From Mycobacterium gallinarum (GTDB taxonomy: Bacteria > Actinomycetota > Actinomycetes > Mycobacteriales > Mycobacteriaceae): a DNA stretch of 64,000 nt. The notes beneath the pieces were generated by a model. The model ran no database searches. It had not been told where the DNA came from and saw nothing but the letters and a program-made list of their open reading frames with translations. The stretch covers positions 1,984,001-2,048,000 of the forward strand of contig NZ_AP022601.1 of assembly GCF_010726765.1 (NCBI RefSeq), written 5' to 3'. Each line of letters starts with the position of its first letter. The stretch's first letter is position 1. The translations under genes and the position numbers were made by a program. Shown in pieces: positions 28,570 through 36,986 of this stretch.

Positions 28570-29848
28570 ATGGTCAGATCGCGACGAACAAAGATTGCTG
28601 CCGAGGAGAAGACCCGGTTGGTGCTGGCTGTTCTAGCCGGTGAGATGACCTGTGCTGAGGCGGCCCGGCGGTGTGGGGTGGCCTCGACTCAGGTGACGAA
28701 GTGGAAGCATCAGTTCCTTGAGGCTGGGGCCCAACGCTTGCAGGAGGTGCCCAGCGGCGCCGCGCATGGCGCGGGTAGCCCTGAGCAGCGTCGGCTGCGG
28801 ATGGAAAACGAGCAGCTCAAACTCGCGCTGGCCGAAGCCACGGTGCAGCTGCGGATCTGGCAGCGCGGTGCAGCTTTGGCCGATCAGGTCCTTCCAGGAC
28901 CTCGAAACCCTAAGAGAAGCAGCAGGTCTGCCGGTTTCGAGGTTCGCGCCATTGGCCGGCATCGCCGAGCGGACCTATCGCCGCCGGCTGGCCGACTGCG
29001 CGCTGGTGACCCGGCCAAGGGGCCTTGGCCGGCGCCGGTCGTCGACCGGATCGAAGCGATCGCGGCGAAGTACGCCGAGGCGTGGCCGGCCTGGGGCTAC
29101 CGCAAGATCGCCGCACTGATGCGCGCTGATGGTCACGACGTAACCAACTCGTCGGTGCAACGCGCGCTGCGGCGGCGTGGCCTGCTGTTACCCCAGGGCT
29201 TTCGGGCCGATCGAAAGTCTTGGGCTGCGTTGCGCCGCCGGGTATTTCACGATCCGCCGACTGAGCGCAACCGGGTGTGGCAGACCGACTTCTCCGAGTT
29301 CGAGACCGCCCACGGCGGGATCTGGCGAATTAGTGCCGTCATCGACTACGTCACCAAATACTGCCTGGCCATCACCGTCACGCCCACCAGCCGCGGCCGC
29401 GACGCCGTGCACTGCATTCGGTTGGCCGTCGAGGAAGCCCCCGCATCTTGAACCTCACCGACCTGCGAGTCGACCGCGGCGAAATGGAGGTCCTTGACGC
29501 CGAGGACAACGTCATCGGCCACGCCCTGCACCGATTGCGATCGTGTCCGACAACGGTCCCTGCTACCGGGGTAAAGACTTCCACACCCTGTTCACCGGCC
29601 ATGATCCGCTCCTGCGCCACATCCGCACACGCATCAAATCACCACAAACCAACGGCGTCATCGAGCGATTCTTCGAAACCCTGAAATACGAGCATCTCTT
29701 CCGCGGCTACATCGGCGACGGCGACGCACTCGACATGGAAACCCATCGATTCCGCATCATCTACAACACCATCCGACCACACCAAGCCCTGGCCGACCGC
29801 ACCCCAAAACAGGCCTACCTCGACAGCAAAACCCTGCCACCTTCTTGA
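28570..29848 (+). pseudogene. IS3-type transposase, frameshifted
   Basis: Starts with MVRSRRTKIAAEEK after GAGGAGG. An N-terminal helix-turn-helix (AARRCGVASTQVTKWKHQF) and coiled stretch lead to the catalytic core: first Asp in WQTDFSEFE, second in VSDNGPCYRG, Glu in NGVIERFFETLKYE. The coherent protein is spread over three reading frames: frame changes are needed near 28885, 29000, 29440 and 29535. The second to fourth each fit a one-base deletion. A single programmed frameshift could not explain this, so it is a decayed gene. Confidence 0.85.
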
Positions 29849-29852
29849 CTCA
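29831..29852 (-). repeat. Right terminal inverted repeat of the IS
   Basis: Reverse-complement partner of the left repeat. The transposase stop codon (TGA, 29846-29848) lies inside it, a compact arrangement common in insertion sequences. Confidence 0.65.
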
Positions 29853-29878
29853 AGACAGACAGCCCCTGACAAATCCCG

Positions 29879-32800
29879 TCAGCTATGTTTCGCGGCCTCC
29901 TGCGCCAGCTGGACGCGCGAGGTAAGGCCGAGTTTGGTGTACACGTGCGTCAGATGCGTCTGCACCGTGCGATGCGAGATGAAGAGGCGCGTCGCAATGT
30001 CCTTGTTGGCCAACCCCTCACTGACCAACCGCACCACGTCGAGCTCGGTCGGCGTCAGCGACGCCCACCCGCTGGACGGCCGCTTACGCGACCCACGACC
30101 ACGCTGGGCATACGCGATCGCCTCCTCCGTCGACAACGCCGCACCCTCGGCCCACGCCGCATCGAAATCGGTGTCGCCCAGCGATTTTCGTAATGCTGCG
30201 ATAGACGTGTTGTATTCGGGTTCGTGAACCTTGAAGCGGAGGACTCCGAATCGTTCTCGCGCCCCGTTCGCCGCACCGCACAACCGGGTCGCTGCGCAGA
30301 GGCTTTCAACCCCCGCAGCCACTTCAGCCAGGCGCTCAAGGATATCGGGAAGGTAGAGATAGACCTCGGCGCAGGCGATGATAGCCAGTGCGCGGTGAGC
30401 GTCCTCCTCGGCCAGATCGAGCCGTCCCTCCGCGCTCGCCACGCGAGCCCGCGCGGCGAGCGCCATGACTGCGTGCGCGGTCCTCTGAGAGGTAGCAACG
30501 ACCGCGTCGTCAGCCCAGCGCCGAGCACCGTCGAGATCCCCCAAGGCCAAGGCGATCTCGACATTCAGATGCCAGCCTGCATTGGCGCCGTCCGGCTGAA
30601 AATCCATCAATGGCGCAGCTATATCGTTGGCCTGCTTCGCCCGTTCCACATCTCCGGAGGCGAGTGCGGCCAATGCCACGATCCAGTACGCCCATCCCAA
30701 TTGTATTCCTTGGATCTCCGCAGAGGCTTCGACCGCCATAGCGGCGACCGCATCTGCGGCGGCTATCTCTCCTTGGTACACGAGCGGCCACCCCTGGCTC
30801 GCACGATTCATTCCCACCCAAAAAAGGTCGTGTGCACCTTGCGCCTCCATCGCTGCCTTGTCTAGCTGCGCGATCGAGTCGGCCAAGTCCCCGTGCCAGA
30901 ACAAAACATGGCCGATACACCAACGGCACTGCCGCGAGACGAATCGGTCTCCGATGGCGTCAGCGAAGTCCCGTCCCGCCTCTCCGGCTTTCAACGCTGG
31001 GACAATGTTCCCCAGCATCATTGCGCCGTAGGCCTGCCAACCGAGTATCTGGCTGACCAGCCACGCATCATCGACCGACCTCGCAAGTTCCAGCGCTTCG
31101 TCGAAGTACGGCTGCGCGCTGGTAACGACATGTCCTCGGACGCATCCGCCTGCGGTGAGCGCGCGTGCCAGTAGTGCCGGGTCGCCGATGTCACGCGCGA
31201 TGCTGAGCGCTTCCTCGGCTTGATCGGCGTCACCGGCCGATACCCACGATTCGAGCATCGCCTTGTCGGCGAGCGCTCGTGCTCGCTGCGCAGAGGGCGC
31301 GGCAGTCCGGTCCTCGAGGAGCGCAGCTTCGAGCCATGCAAGCCCTTCGCGGATCTTCCCCCGCGCCAACCAAAGCGGTTGAAGCGATGCGGCGAACGTG
31401 AGCGCTAGCTGGGAGTCACCGCTTTCACGGCTCCACACGAACGCCGAGCGCAGATTGTCTATTTCGAGTTCAGCTTGGTCGAGGCGGCCTTCATGCTCCG
31501 TTCGCTCAGGCCTGTCCAGTGCGGTCGCCACGGATAGGAAGTAATCGCGGTGACGACCGCGTACCGCATCTGCGTCACCTGACTCGCCAAGCTTTTCCAA
31601 TCCGTACTGACGTATCGTCTCCAGAATTCGGTATCGCGTTGGACTGGAATTAGTTTCAGCGACGACCAGCGACTTGTCCACGAGAAGTGTGAGCTCGTCG
31701 AGGACCTGGTAACGCTCGACATGCCCGCCGCCGCAGACGGCTTCCGCTGCATCGAGGTTGAAGCCACCCATGAAGGCAGCAAGATGGCGGAACAGCACGC
31801 GTTCCGGTTCGGTCAACAAGGCATGTGACCAGTCCACGGAAGCTCGAAGGGTCTGCTGGCGCCGCACGGCGGTTCGCGCACCGCCGGTCAGCAGGCGAAA
31901 TCTGTCGTGGAGACTCGCGAGTATTTCATCGACGGACATTGCTCGCATGCGTGCTGCGGCGAGTTCGATGGCCAAAGGCATGCCGTCGAGGCGGTGGCAT
32001 ATCTCGGTCACCGCAACCGAATTGTCCTCTATGACCTGGAAGCCAGGGCTCACCTTGCGGGCGCGGTCGACAAACAGCTCGACGGCCTCAATGTCCAGCG
32101 ATAGTGAGGGGACTCGCCACGTCGCCTCACTCGCAACTCCGATCGGTTCCCGACTCGTCGCCATCAACACCAGCGAAGGACATTCGGCCAGCACGGTGTC
32201 AATCAGCGCTGCGCAGGAATCCAGTAGGTGTTCACAATTGTCCAGGATCATCAGCGCACGGCGTTCGCCGACATATCGCACGAGTGTTTCGGTCGCAGGC
32301 AGGCCTTTTTGGTCGGGAAGTCCGAAGGCTCGCGCGGCCGCAACCGGGACAAGTACGGGATTGGTGATCGGAGCCAAGTCGACGTAGGCGATACATTCTC
32401 CGAACTCCGACGCTATCGCACCCGCGACCTCTACAGCGAGGCGAGTCTTTCCGACTCCGCCTGCGCCAGTAAGTGTGACGAGTCGATTCTCGGCGAGGAG
32501 TCCGGCGACTTCACGCATCTCAGAGTCTCGGCCAATAAACCTGGAAAGTTGAGCCGGAAGGTTTTGCGTCGCAGCGCTACCCACGACGCGGAGTGGTGGA
32601 AAGTCGTTCTGAATGTCTGGATGGCACAGTTGCACAACCCGTTCGGGACGCGGCAGGTCGCGCAACGGATGCGTGCCAAGGTCGGTCAGCCATGCCCCGC
32701 CGGGCAGGTAGTCGATGACCACCGGCTCGGTAGCCCCGGAGAGCACCGTCTGCCCGCCGTGCGCGAGATCGCGCAACCGCGCCGTCCGGTTTATCGTCGG

Positions 32801-33166
32801 GCCGATGTAGTTGCCCTCGTCGCGCAATTGGATCTCGCCGGTGTTGATGCCGATCCGCAGCCGGATCGGCGCCAGCGGGGCACGCTGCAGCGCCAGCGCG
32901 CACGCCACCGCATCACTTGCCCGCGCGAAGGCCAGCACGAAGCTGTCGCCCTCACCCTGCTCCACCGGCCTGACCCCGTGGTGCGCCGCGACGAGCCCCG
33001 CCAGCGTCTCGTCGAGCCTCGCGATCGCCGCGCTCATTTCCACCGGCTGGGTCTCCCACAGCCGCGTCGAGCCCTCGACGTCTGCCAGCAGCAGCGTCAC
33101 CGTCCCCGTCGGCAGCTCGCTCACGCCCAGTTCGCTCCACTCAGTCGCGCTCATGCTAGCCAGCAT
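29879..33166 (-). CDS. Cyclase-ATPase-TPR-LuxR regulator (Rv0386/Rv2488c-like)
   Basis: Very large transcriptional regulator of 1095 residues. An N-terminal class III cyclase domain (about 20-190) has metal Asp29 and D74, but Q70 and N119 at the purine-selecting positions, as in M. tuberculosis Rv0386; N126 and R130 are kept. Next come an NB-ARC-type ATPase (P-loop TGAGGVGKTR near 238, Walker B LMILDNCEHLL), a helical TPR-like region and a C-terminal LuxR helix-turn-helix (ELDVVRLVSEGLANKDIA, SHRTVQTHLTHVY). AGGG precedes the ATG at 33166. Codon use looks less GC-rich at third positions than in neighbours. Any cyclase activity is probably weak or of mixed specificity; targets are unknown. Confidence 0.92.
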   Translation of the reverse strand: MLASMSATEWSELGVSELPTGTVTLLLADVEGSTRLWETQPVEMSAAIARLDETLAGLVAAHHGVRPVEQGEGDSFVLAFARASDAVACALALQRAPLAPIRLRIGINTGEIQLRDEGNYIGPTINRTARLRDLAHGGQTVLSGATEPVVIDYLPGGAWLTDLGTHPLRDLPRPERVVQLCHPDIQNDFPPLRVVGSAATQNLPAQLSRFIGRDSEMREVAGLLAENRLVTLTGAGGVGKTRLAVEVAGAIASEFGECIAYVDLAPITNPVLVPVAAARAFGLPDQKGLPATETLVRYVGERRALMILDNCEHLLDSCAALIDTVLAECPSLVLMATSREPIGVASEATWRVPSLSLDIEAVELFVDRARKVSPGFQVIEDNSVAVTEICHRLDGMPLAIELAAARMRAMSVDEILASLHDRFRLLTGGARTAVRRQQTLRASVDWSHALLTEPERVLFRHLAAFMGGFNLDAAEAVCGGGHVERYQVLDELTLLVDKSLVVAETNSSPTRYRILETIRQYGLEKLGESGDADAVRGRHRDYFLSVATALDRPERTEHEGRLDQAELEIDNLRSAFVWSRESGDSQLALTFAASLQPLWLARGKIREGLAWLEAALLEDRTAAPSAQRARALADKAMLESWVSAGDADQAEEALSIARDIGDPALLARALTAGGCVRGHVVTSAQPYFDEALELARSVDDAWLVSQILGWQAYGAMMLGNIVPALKAGEAGRDFADAIGDRFVSRQCRWCIGHVLFWHGDLADSIAQLDKAAMEAQGAHDLFWVGMNRASQGWPLVYQGEIAAADAVAAMAVEASAEIQGIQLGWAYWIVALAALASGDVERAKQANDIAAPLMDFQPDGANAGWHLNVEIALALGDLDGARRWADDAVVATSQRTAHAVMALAARARVASAEGRLDLAEEDAHRALAIIACAEVYLYLPDILERLAEVAAGVESLCAATRLCGAANGARERFGVLRFKVHEPEYNTSIAALRKSLGDTDFDAAWAEGAALSTEEAIAYAQRGRGSRKRPSSGWASLTPTELDVVRLVSEGLANKDIATRLFISHRTVQTHLTHVYTKLGLTSRVQLAQEAAKHS

Positions 33167-33316
33167 GCAGCCCTGACGTGCGGCAATACATCAGCGAATA
33201 CGCGTATATACGACCCACCCCGCTCCAGAGACACGACGTTCGGTCGATCTTCTCGGCGCCGCGAAACCAGATAGTCGAACCATCACCACAACGATCGGCC
33301 AGCCTGCCAATCGCCT

Positions 33317-34858
33317 TTACAGCCTGCCCCTGAGGCGATCGCGGTACGAACGTCCGTCCGGGTCATAGGTCAACCGGTAGACCGGTTCGGCCCACAGCCG
33401 GGTGAACAGGCTCGGCCGCTCCGCCTTGTGTGGCCGAAGGCGACCAGGCGGCCGTGGACCACGTCGACCGGAGGCGTGCCAGCGCTCCAATTCCTCTGCC
33501 GATTCGATGATTTCGCGCACCGCGGTGGCCGGTTCGGCCAGTCCGCGATCGTCGCTGCCGTCGTCGGCGCGGTCGAGGTGTTCGCGTAACAGCCGCAATC
33601 TCAGATCACGCGCGAAGTCGCCATCGGTGTCGAGGACGGCGCAGGTCAGCTCGCTGTCGTGCGTCCAAGACCGCCGATTGAGGTTGTCGCTGCCGACGCA
33701 CGACCAGATGTCATCGATGACACACACTTTGGCGTGCACGTAGACCGGTGTGCCCTCAGGGTTCTCGACGTCGAAAATGTGCACCCGCTCCGGGCTGGCC
33801 GCGCGACATGTCTCGAGCGCCTGCCAGCGACCGATGAGGTTGGGCGGCAACTCGAGTCGTCCGTCGACGTCGGGATGGCGCGGGATGACGGCAACCAGAT
33901 GTAGGTCCGGGTTCTCGTTCAGCGCCTGAGCGAAAAGTTTCGCCACCCGCTTCGACCACAGGTACTGGTCCTCGACGTAGATCAGCCGCTGGGCACGCGG
34001 CACCACCTTGTTGTATGCACGCGCAATGCTGCGCTCGCCGTTGGGCGCGAAGTCGTAAGCGAAGTGCGCATCAGGGTATGTGCGTAGCACCTGTATGGCG
34101 TGCGGCCCACACGGCGGCGGATCCGGCGGCTGGTCGGGCAGCGGATCCGCCTTCATATCGGCCCCGCCCAACTTGTCCCGCAGCCACGCCAGCGGATTGA
34201 GCATGTCCAGCGACGCTGGATCGTTCCAGCGCTCGCGGAAAGTCATGTCCAGGGCGCCCACGGCGGGGCCCTGCACCCGCAGTTGTACGTCATGCCACGG
34301 TGGATTCTCGCCGTACCGTTCGGCCATCTGCACCGCCTGCGGGTCGCCGCGGTGCGATGCATCGTCGCGGCGAGAGTGGCACAGGTCGATACCGCCGGCG
34401 AACGCGACGTCCCGCTCGGGCGCACCAGGATGCCTGATGACGACGAGCTTCTGATGGTGCGATCCGCCGATGCGCACGCGCTGGTCGAGCAACACCTCCC
34501 CGCCTGCGCGTTCGATCGCCTCGCCGAGGTGCCGGTTCTCCTCCTCGCTGTAGGCGAACTTGTCCAGATGGGATCGCCACACCAGACCCTTGACGACGAC
34601 ACCGCGTTCGGCGGCGCGACAGAACAATTCGCGGATGGTCGGACCGTCGTCGCGCATCTTCTGGTCCGGGTCGCCGCGCCAGTCGGTGAAAAACAGATGA
34701 TCACCTGCGTTGAGCGCTTGCACTTCGGTGACAAGCTGGTCGAAATACGTCGCGCCGTGGATCAGTGGCTCCGCCCTGTTGCCTTCGCACCACGCGGGCA
34801 ACTCGGAATCGGGGTTGCCGCGTTCGTCTGCGGTGAGGAACCAATCGGTGATGTTCAT
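33317..34858 (-). CDS. Phospholipase D-like protein
   Basis: Phosphodiesterase-fold protein of 513 residues with two PLD domains. The first HKD motif is SHHQKLVVIR (H135, K137) with Arg where Asp is usual; the second, VHAKVCVIDD and GSDNLNRRS, is complete. No signal peptide is visible, so it is probably cytoplasmic or loosely membrane-associated. It ends with a Pro/Arg-rich linker and the tail YRLTYDPDGRSYRDRLRGRL. The ATG at 34858 overlaps by ATGA a micro-ORF whose product resembles that tail. The 37 in-frame codons further upstream are a shadow of the micro-ORF. Confidence 0.88.
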   Translation of the reverse strand: MNITDWFLTADERGNPDSELPAWCEGNRAEPLIHGATYFDQLVTEVQALNAGDHLFFTDWRGDPDQKMRDDGPTIRELFCRAAERGVVVKGLVWRSHLDKFAYSEEENRHLGEAIERAGGEVLLDQRVRIGGSHHQKLVVIRHPGAPERDVAFAGGIDLCHSRRDDASHRGDPQAVQMAERYGENPPWHDVQLRVQGPAVGALDMTFRERWNDPASLDMLNPLAWLRDKLGGADMKADPLPDQPPDPPPCGPHAIQVLRTYPDAHFAYDFAPNGERSIARAYNKVVPRAQRLIYVEDQYLWSKRVAKLFAQALNENPDLHLVAVIPRHPDVDGRLELPPNLIGRWQALETCRAASPERVHIFDVENPEGTPVYVHAKVCVIDDIWSCVGSDNLNRRSWTHDSELTCAVLDTDGDFARDLRLRLLREHLDRADDGSDDRGLAEPATAVREIIESAEELERWHASGRRGPRPPGRLRPHKAERPSLFTRLWAEPVYRLTYDPDGRSYRDRLRGRL

Positions 34859-34953
34859 GGCCTGCGGCCCAGCAACCGGTCGGCATAGGCCAGACCGTCG
34901 GGATCGAAAATCACCCGGTAGGACGTGAGAAACCATTCGGCCAGCAGAGACAC
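34855..34953 (-). CDS. 32-residue micro-ORF resembling the PLD C-terminal tail
   Basis: A GTG-started frame of 32 codons that ends in an ATGA overlap with the PLD gene. Its product contains SYRVIFDPDGLAYADRLLGR, which aligns with the end of the downstream PLD protein (YRLTYDPDGRSYRDRLRGR): YR, DPDG, Y and DRL-GR match. An in-frame stop nine codons upstream limits it. It is either the remnant of a tandem duplicate of the PLD gene or a real small protein carrying the same module. No strong ribosome-binding site is seen. Confidence 0.45.
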   Translation of the reverse strand: MSLLAEWFLTSYRVIFDPDGLAYADRLLGRRP

Positions 34954-35013
34954 GCACCTGAATGCCCATTTTCGCGGTTATTTACGCACCCGAGGGTGTG
35001 CGAAGATCCGGGC

Positions 35014-36252
35014 ATGCCCGTACTCCGGCGGCTACTGGTCGCACTGTGCGCAATTGCCCTGACCGCCGGGTGTACGCCCGGCGTGCTGCCGGACGAACCG
35101 CCCGCGACGAGCGCGAACACCGACAACGCCAAGGCCGACGCGGTGATGCGCGCCGTCCGCGACGCGATGGCCGATGAACACCTGAAGGCGGTCATCGTCC
35201 GGGTCACCGTCGACGGGCAAGAGGTCGTCACCGACGCCGTCGGCGAATCGATGACCGGCGTGCCCGCGGCCACCAACATGCACTTCCGCAATGGCGCGGT
35301 GGCCATCTCCTACGTCGCGACGCTGCTGCTCAAGCTCGTCGACGAACAGAAGGTCAGTCTCGACGACAAGCTGTCGAAGTTTCTGCCCGAGATTCCGCAC
35401 GCCGACCGCGTCACGCTGGGTCAGCTGGCCCAGATGACATCGGGTTACGTCGATTACGTCATCGGCAACACCGCGATGAACGACGCGCTGTATGCCAATC
35501 CGTTCCGGCGCTGGACAGTTCACGATCTGCTGCAGTACGCGATCAAACAGCCGCTGCTCTACGAACCGGGAACCAACTGGAACTACGCGCACACCAACTA
35601 CCTGCTCCTCGGCCTCGCACTGGAGAAGGCGACCGGTCAGGAGATGCCGAAGCTGTTGTCCGATAAGGTGCTTCGGCCACTCGGGTTGACCAACACAGTG
35701 AACTCGCTGACGCCGGAGATTCCGGCACCCGTGCTGCACGCGTTCAGCTCGGAACGTCGCGCGTTCCTCAAGATACCGTCGGGCTCACCGTTCTACGAGG
35801 AGAGCACCTTCTGGGATCCGTCATGGACCATCACCCACGGTGCGATTCAGACGACCGACATCTACGACATGGAGGCCACCGCAGCCGCAATCGGTTCCGG
35901 CCGGTTACTGTCCACGGAGTCCTACGAGAAGATGGTGTCCACCGACCTCCGCGGAAAGACCCGCAAACAGCCCGGGTGCACCACTTGTGACGAGATGACC
36001 GACGGCTACACGTACGGCCTCGGCATCGTCATCTCCGGCAACTGGCTGCTGCAGAATCCGCTGATGTCGGGGTATTCGGCGATCGAGGCTTACTTGCCAT
36101 CACAGAAGATCGCCATTGCGGTCGCCGCGACATACCTTCCCGAAGCCTTCGACGACCAGGGCGACTACACCAACGCCGCTGACACCGTGTTCCGAAAGAT
36201 CGGTGCGGTGCTGGCCCCCGACGACGCGCCACCGGTACGCGCGCCGAAATAA
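35014..36252 (+). CDS. Beta-lactamase-fold lipoprotein lacking catalytic motifs
   Basis: Secreted lipoprotein of 412 residues. The ATG at 35014 gives a signal sequence with lipobox LTAGC. The body matches serine hydrolase/class C beta-lactamase proteins (LLLKLVDEQKVSLDDKLSKF, VTLGQLAQMTSGY, NTNY-like stretch). However, the S-x-x-K motif reads GAVAIS (Ser to Ala, Lys to Ile), the Y-x-N motif is YAH, and the H/K-x-G motif region reads NPLMSGYS. It is therefore predicted not to hydrolyse beta-lactams or peptides, and may bind cell-wall fragments or act as scaffold (inference). Followed after 8 bp by a glutamine amidotransferase gene. Confidence 0.88.
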   Translation: MPVLRRLLVALCAIALTAGCTPGVLPDEPPATSANTDNAKADAVMRAVRDAMADEHLKAVIVRVTVDGQEVVTDAVGESMTGVPAATNMHFRNGAVAISYVATLLLKLVDEQKVSLDDKLSKFLPEIPHADRVTLGQLAQMTSGYVDYVIGNTAMNDALYANPFRRWTVHDLLQYAIKQPLLYEPGTNWNYAHTNYLLLGLALEKATGQEMPKLLSDKVLRPLGLTNTVNSLTPEIPAPVLHAFSSERRAFLKIPSGSPFYEESTFWDPSWTITHGAIQTTDIYDMEATAAAIGSGRLLSTESYEKMVSTDLRGKTRKQPGCTTCDEMTDGYTYGLGIVISGNWLLQNPLMSGYSAIEAYLPSQKIAIAVAATYLPEAFDDQGDYTNAADTVFRKIGAVLAPDDAPPVRAPK

Positions 36253-36260
36253 GGTGAGGT

Positions 36261-36986
36261 GTGGCTCCGAAAGTTCTGTTTCTCCGCAACGAGCACCTCG
36301 CGACCGAAGCGCTGCTCGGCGAGGCGTTCACCGAACAGGGATACGACGTCGAGGTGTTCGAGGTCGTCCCCGCCGCGCGCGTCGGCGATCCCGCCGTTGA
36401 CGTGACGTTCCCCGACGCAGGCGGCTACGACGTCGTGGTACCGCTGGGTGCGCGATGGCCGGTGTACGACGACACGTTGCGCCGCACCTGGGTGGGCGCC
36501 GAGACGCAGTTGGTACGTGACGCCGCCGATGCGGGCGTGGCGCTGTTGGGCGTGTGCTTCGGCGGGCAGCTCCTGGCGCAGGCGTTCGGCGGTTCGGTGG
36601 CGCGGTCGACGGAGCCTGAGATCGGCTGGTACGACATCACCAGCGACAGTCCGGACCTCGTCCCCGGCGGACCGTGGTTCCAATGGCATTTCGACCGATG
36701 GACCCTGCCTCCCGGAGCCACCGAGATCGCCCGCACCGCCAATGCATCGCAGGCGTTCGTGCTCGGCCGTGCGCTCGCATTGCAGTTCCATCCGGAAGTC
36801 GACACGGAGCTGCTCGAGCGGTGGCTGGCCGACGATACCGACGGTGAGGTCGCGAGCATCGGACGCACGCACGATGAATTACGCTCCCGCACAACAGAAC
36901 TTGCCGATGATGCATCGTCGCGGGTGCGCGATCTGGTGCGTGGCTTCGTGACTCACGTCGTTCGTCAGCCGTGTCCCAGTTCGTGA
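36261..36986 (+). CDS. Class I glutamine amidotransferase-like protein
   Basis: Stand-alone GATase1 domain of 241 residues. The triad is C99 (GVCFGGQLLA), H176 and E178 (LQFHPEVD). Such free-standing proteins hydrolyse glutamine or gamma-glutamyl compounds; the acceptor is unknown. The GTG start is preceded by AAGGTGAGG. The gene probably shares a transcript with the upstream lipoprotein gene and overlaps the convergent epimerase gene by 22 bp. Confidence 0.9.
   Translation: MAPKVLFLRNEHLATEALLGEAFTEQGYDVEVFEVVPAARVGDPAVDVTFPDAGGYDVVVPLGARWPVYDDTLRRTWVGAETQLVRDAADAGVALLGVCFGGQLLAQAFGGSVARSTEPEIGWYDITSDSPDLVPGGPWFQWHFDRWTLPPGATEIARTANASQAFVLGRALALQFHPEVDTELLERWLADDTDGEVASIGRTHDELRSRTTELADDASSRVRDLVRGFVTHVVRQPCPSS

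Larger units (their letters stand above)
28503..29852 (+). mobile_element. Decayed IS3-type insertion sequence
   Basis: A 1350-bp element bounded by imperfect terminal inverted repeats of 22-23 bp. It encodes one transposase-like frame broken by several frameshifts, with a helix-turn-helix start and an rve-type DDE core. No target-site duplication is visible at the proposed ends. The left end lies 11 bp from the -10 box of the HNH gene. The right end is 26 bp from the end of the LuxR/cyclase gene. The broken transposase means it cannot move by itself. Confidence 0.8.

Noticed and set aside
28479..28571. 31-codon N-terminal extension of the HNH protein
   Set aside because: About 23 of these codons lie within the IS end, and the LexA box and -10 are placed for the start at 28478.
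28570..29848. Programmed -1 frameshift of an IS3 element
   Set aside because: The first change is in the +1 sense and three further changes follow, so a single recoding event cannot restore the protein.
33198..33207. ATACGCGTAT palindrome upstream of the LuxR/cyclase gene
   Set aside because: A lone 10-bp palindrome in an AT-richer leader; no known operator matches and no second copy was seen.
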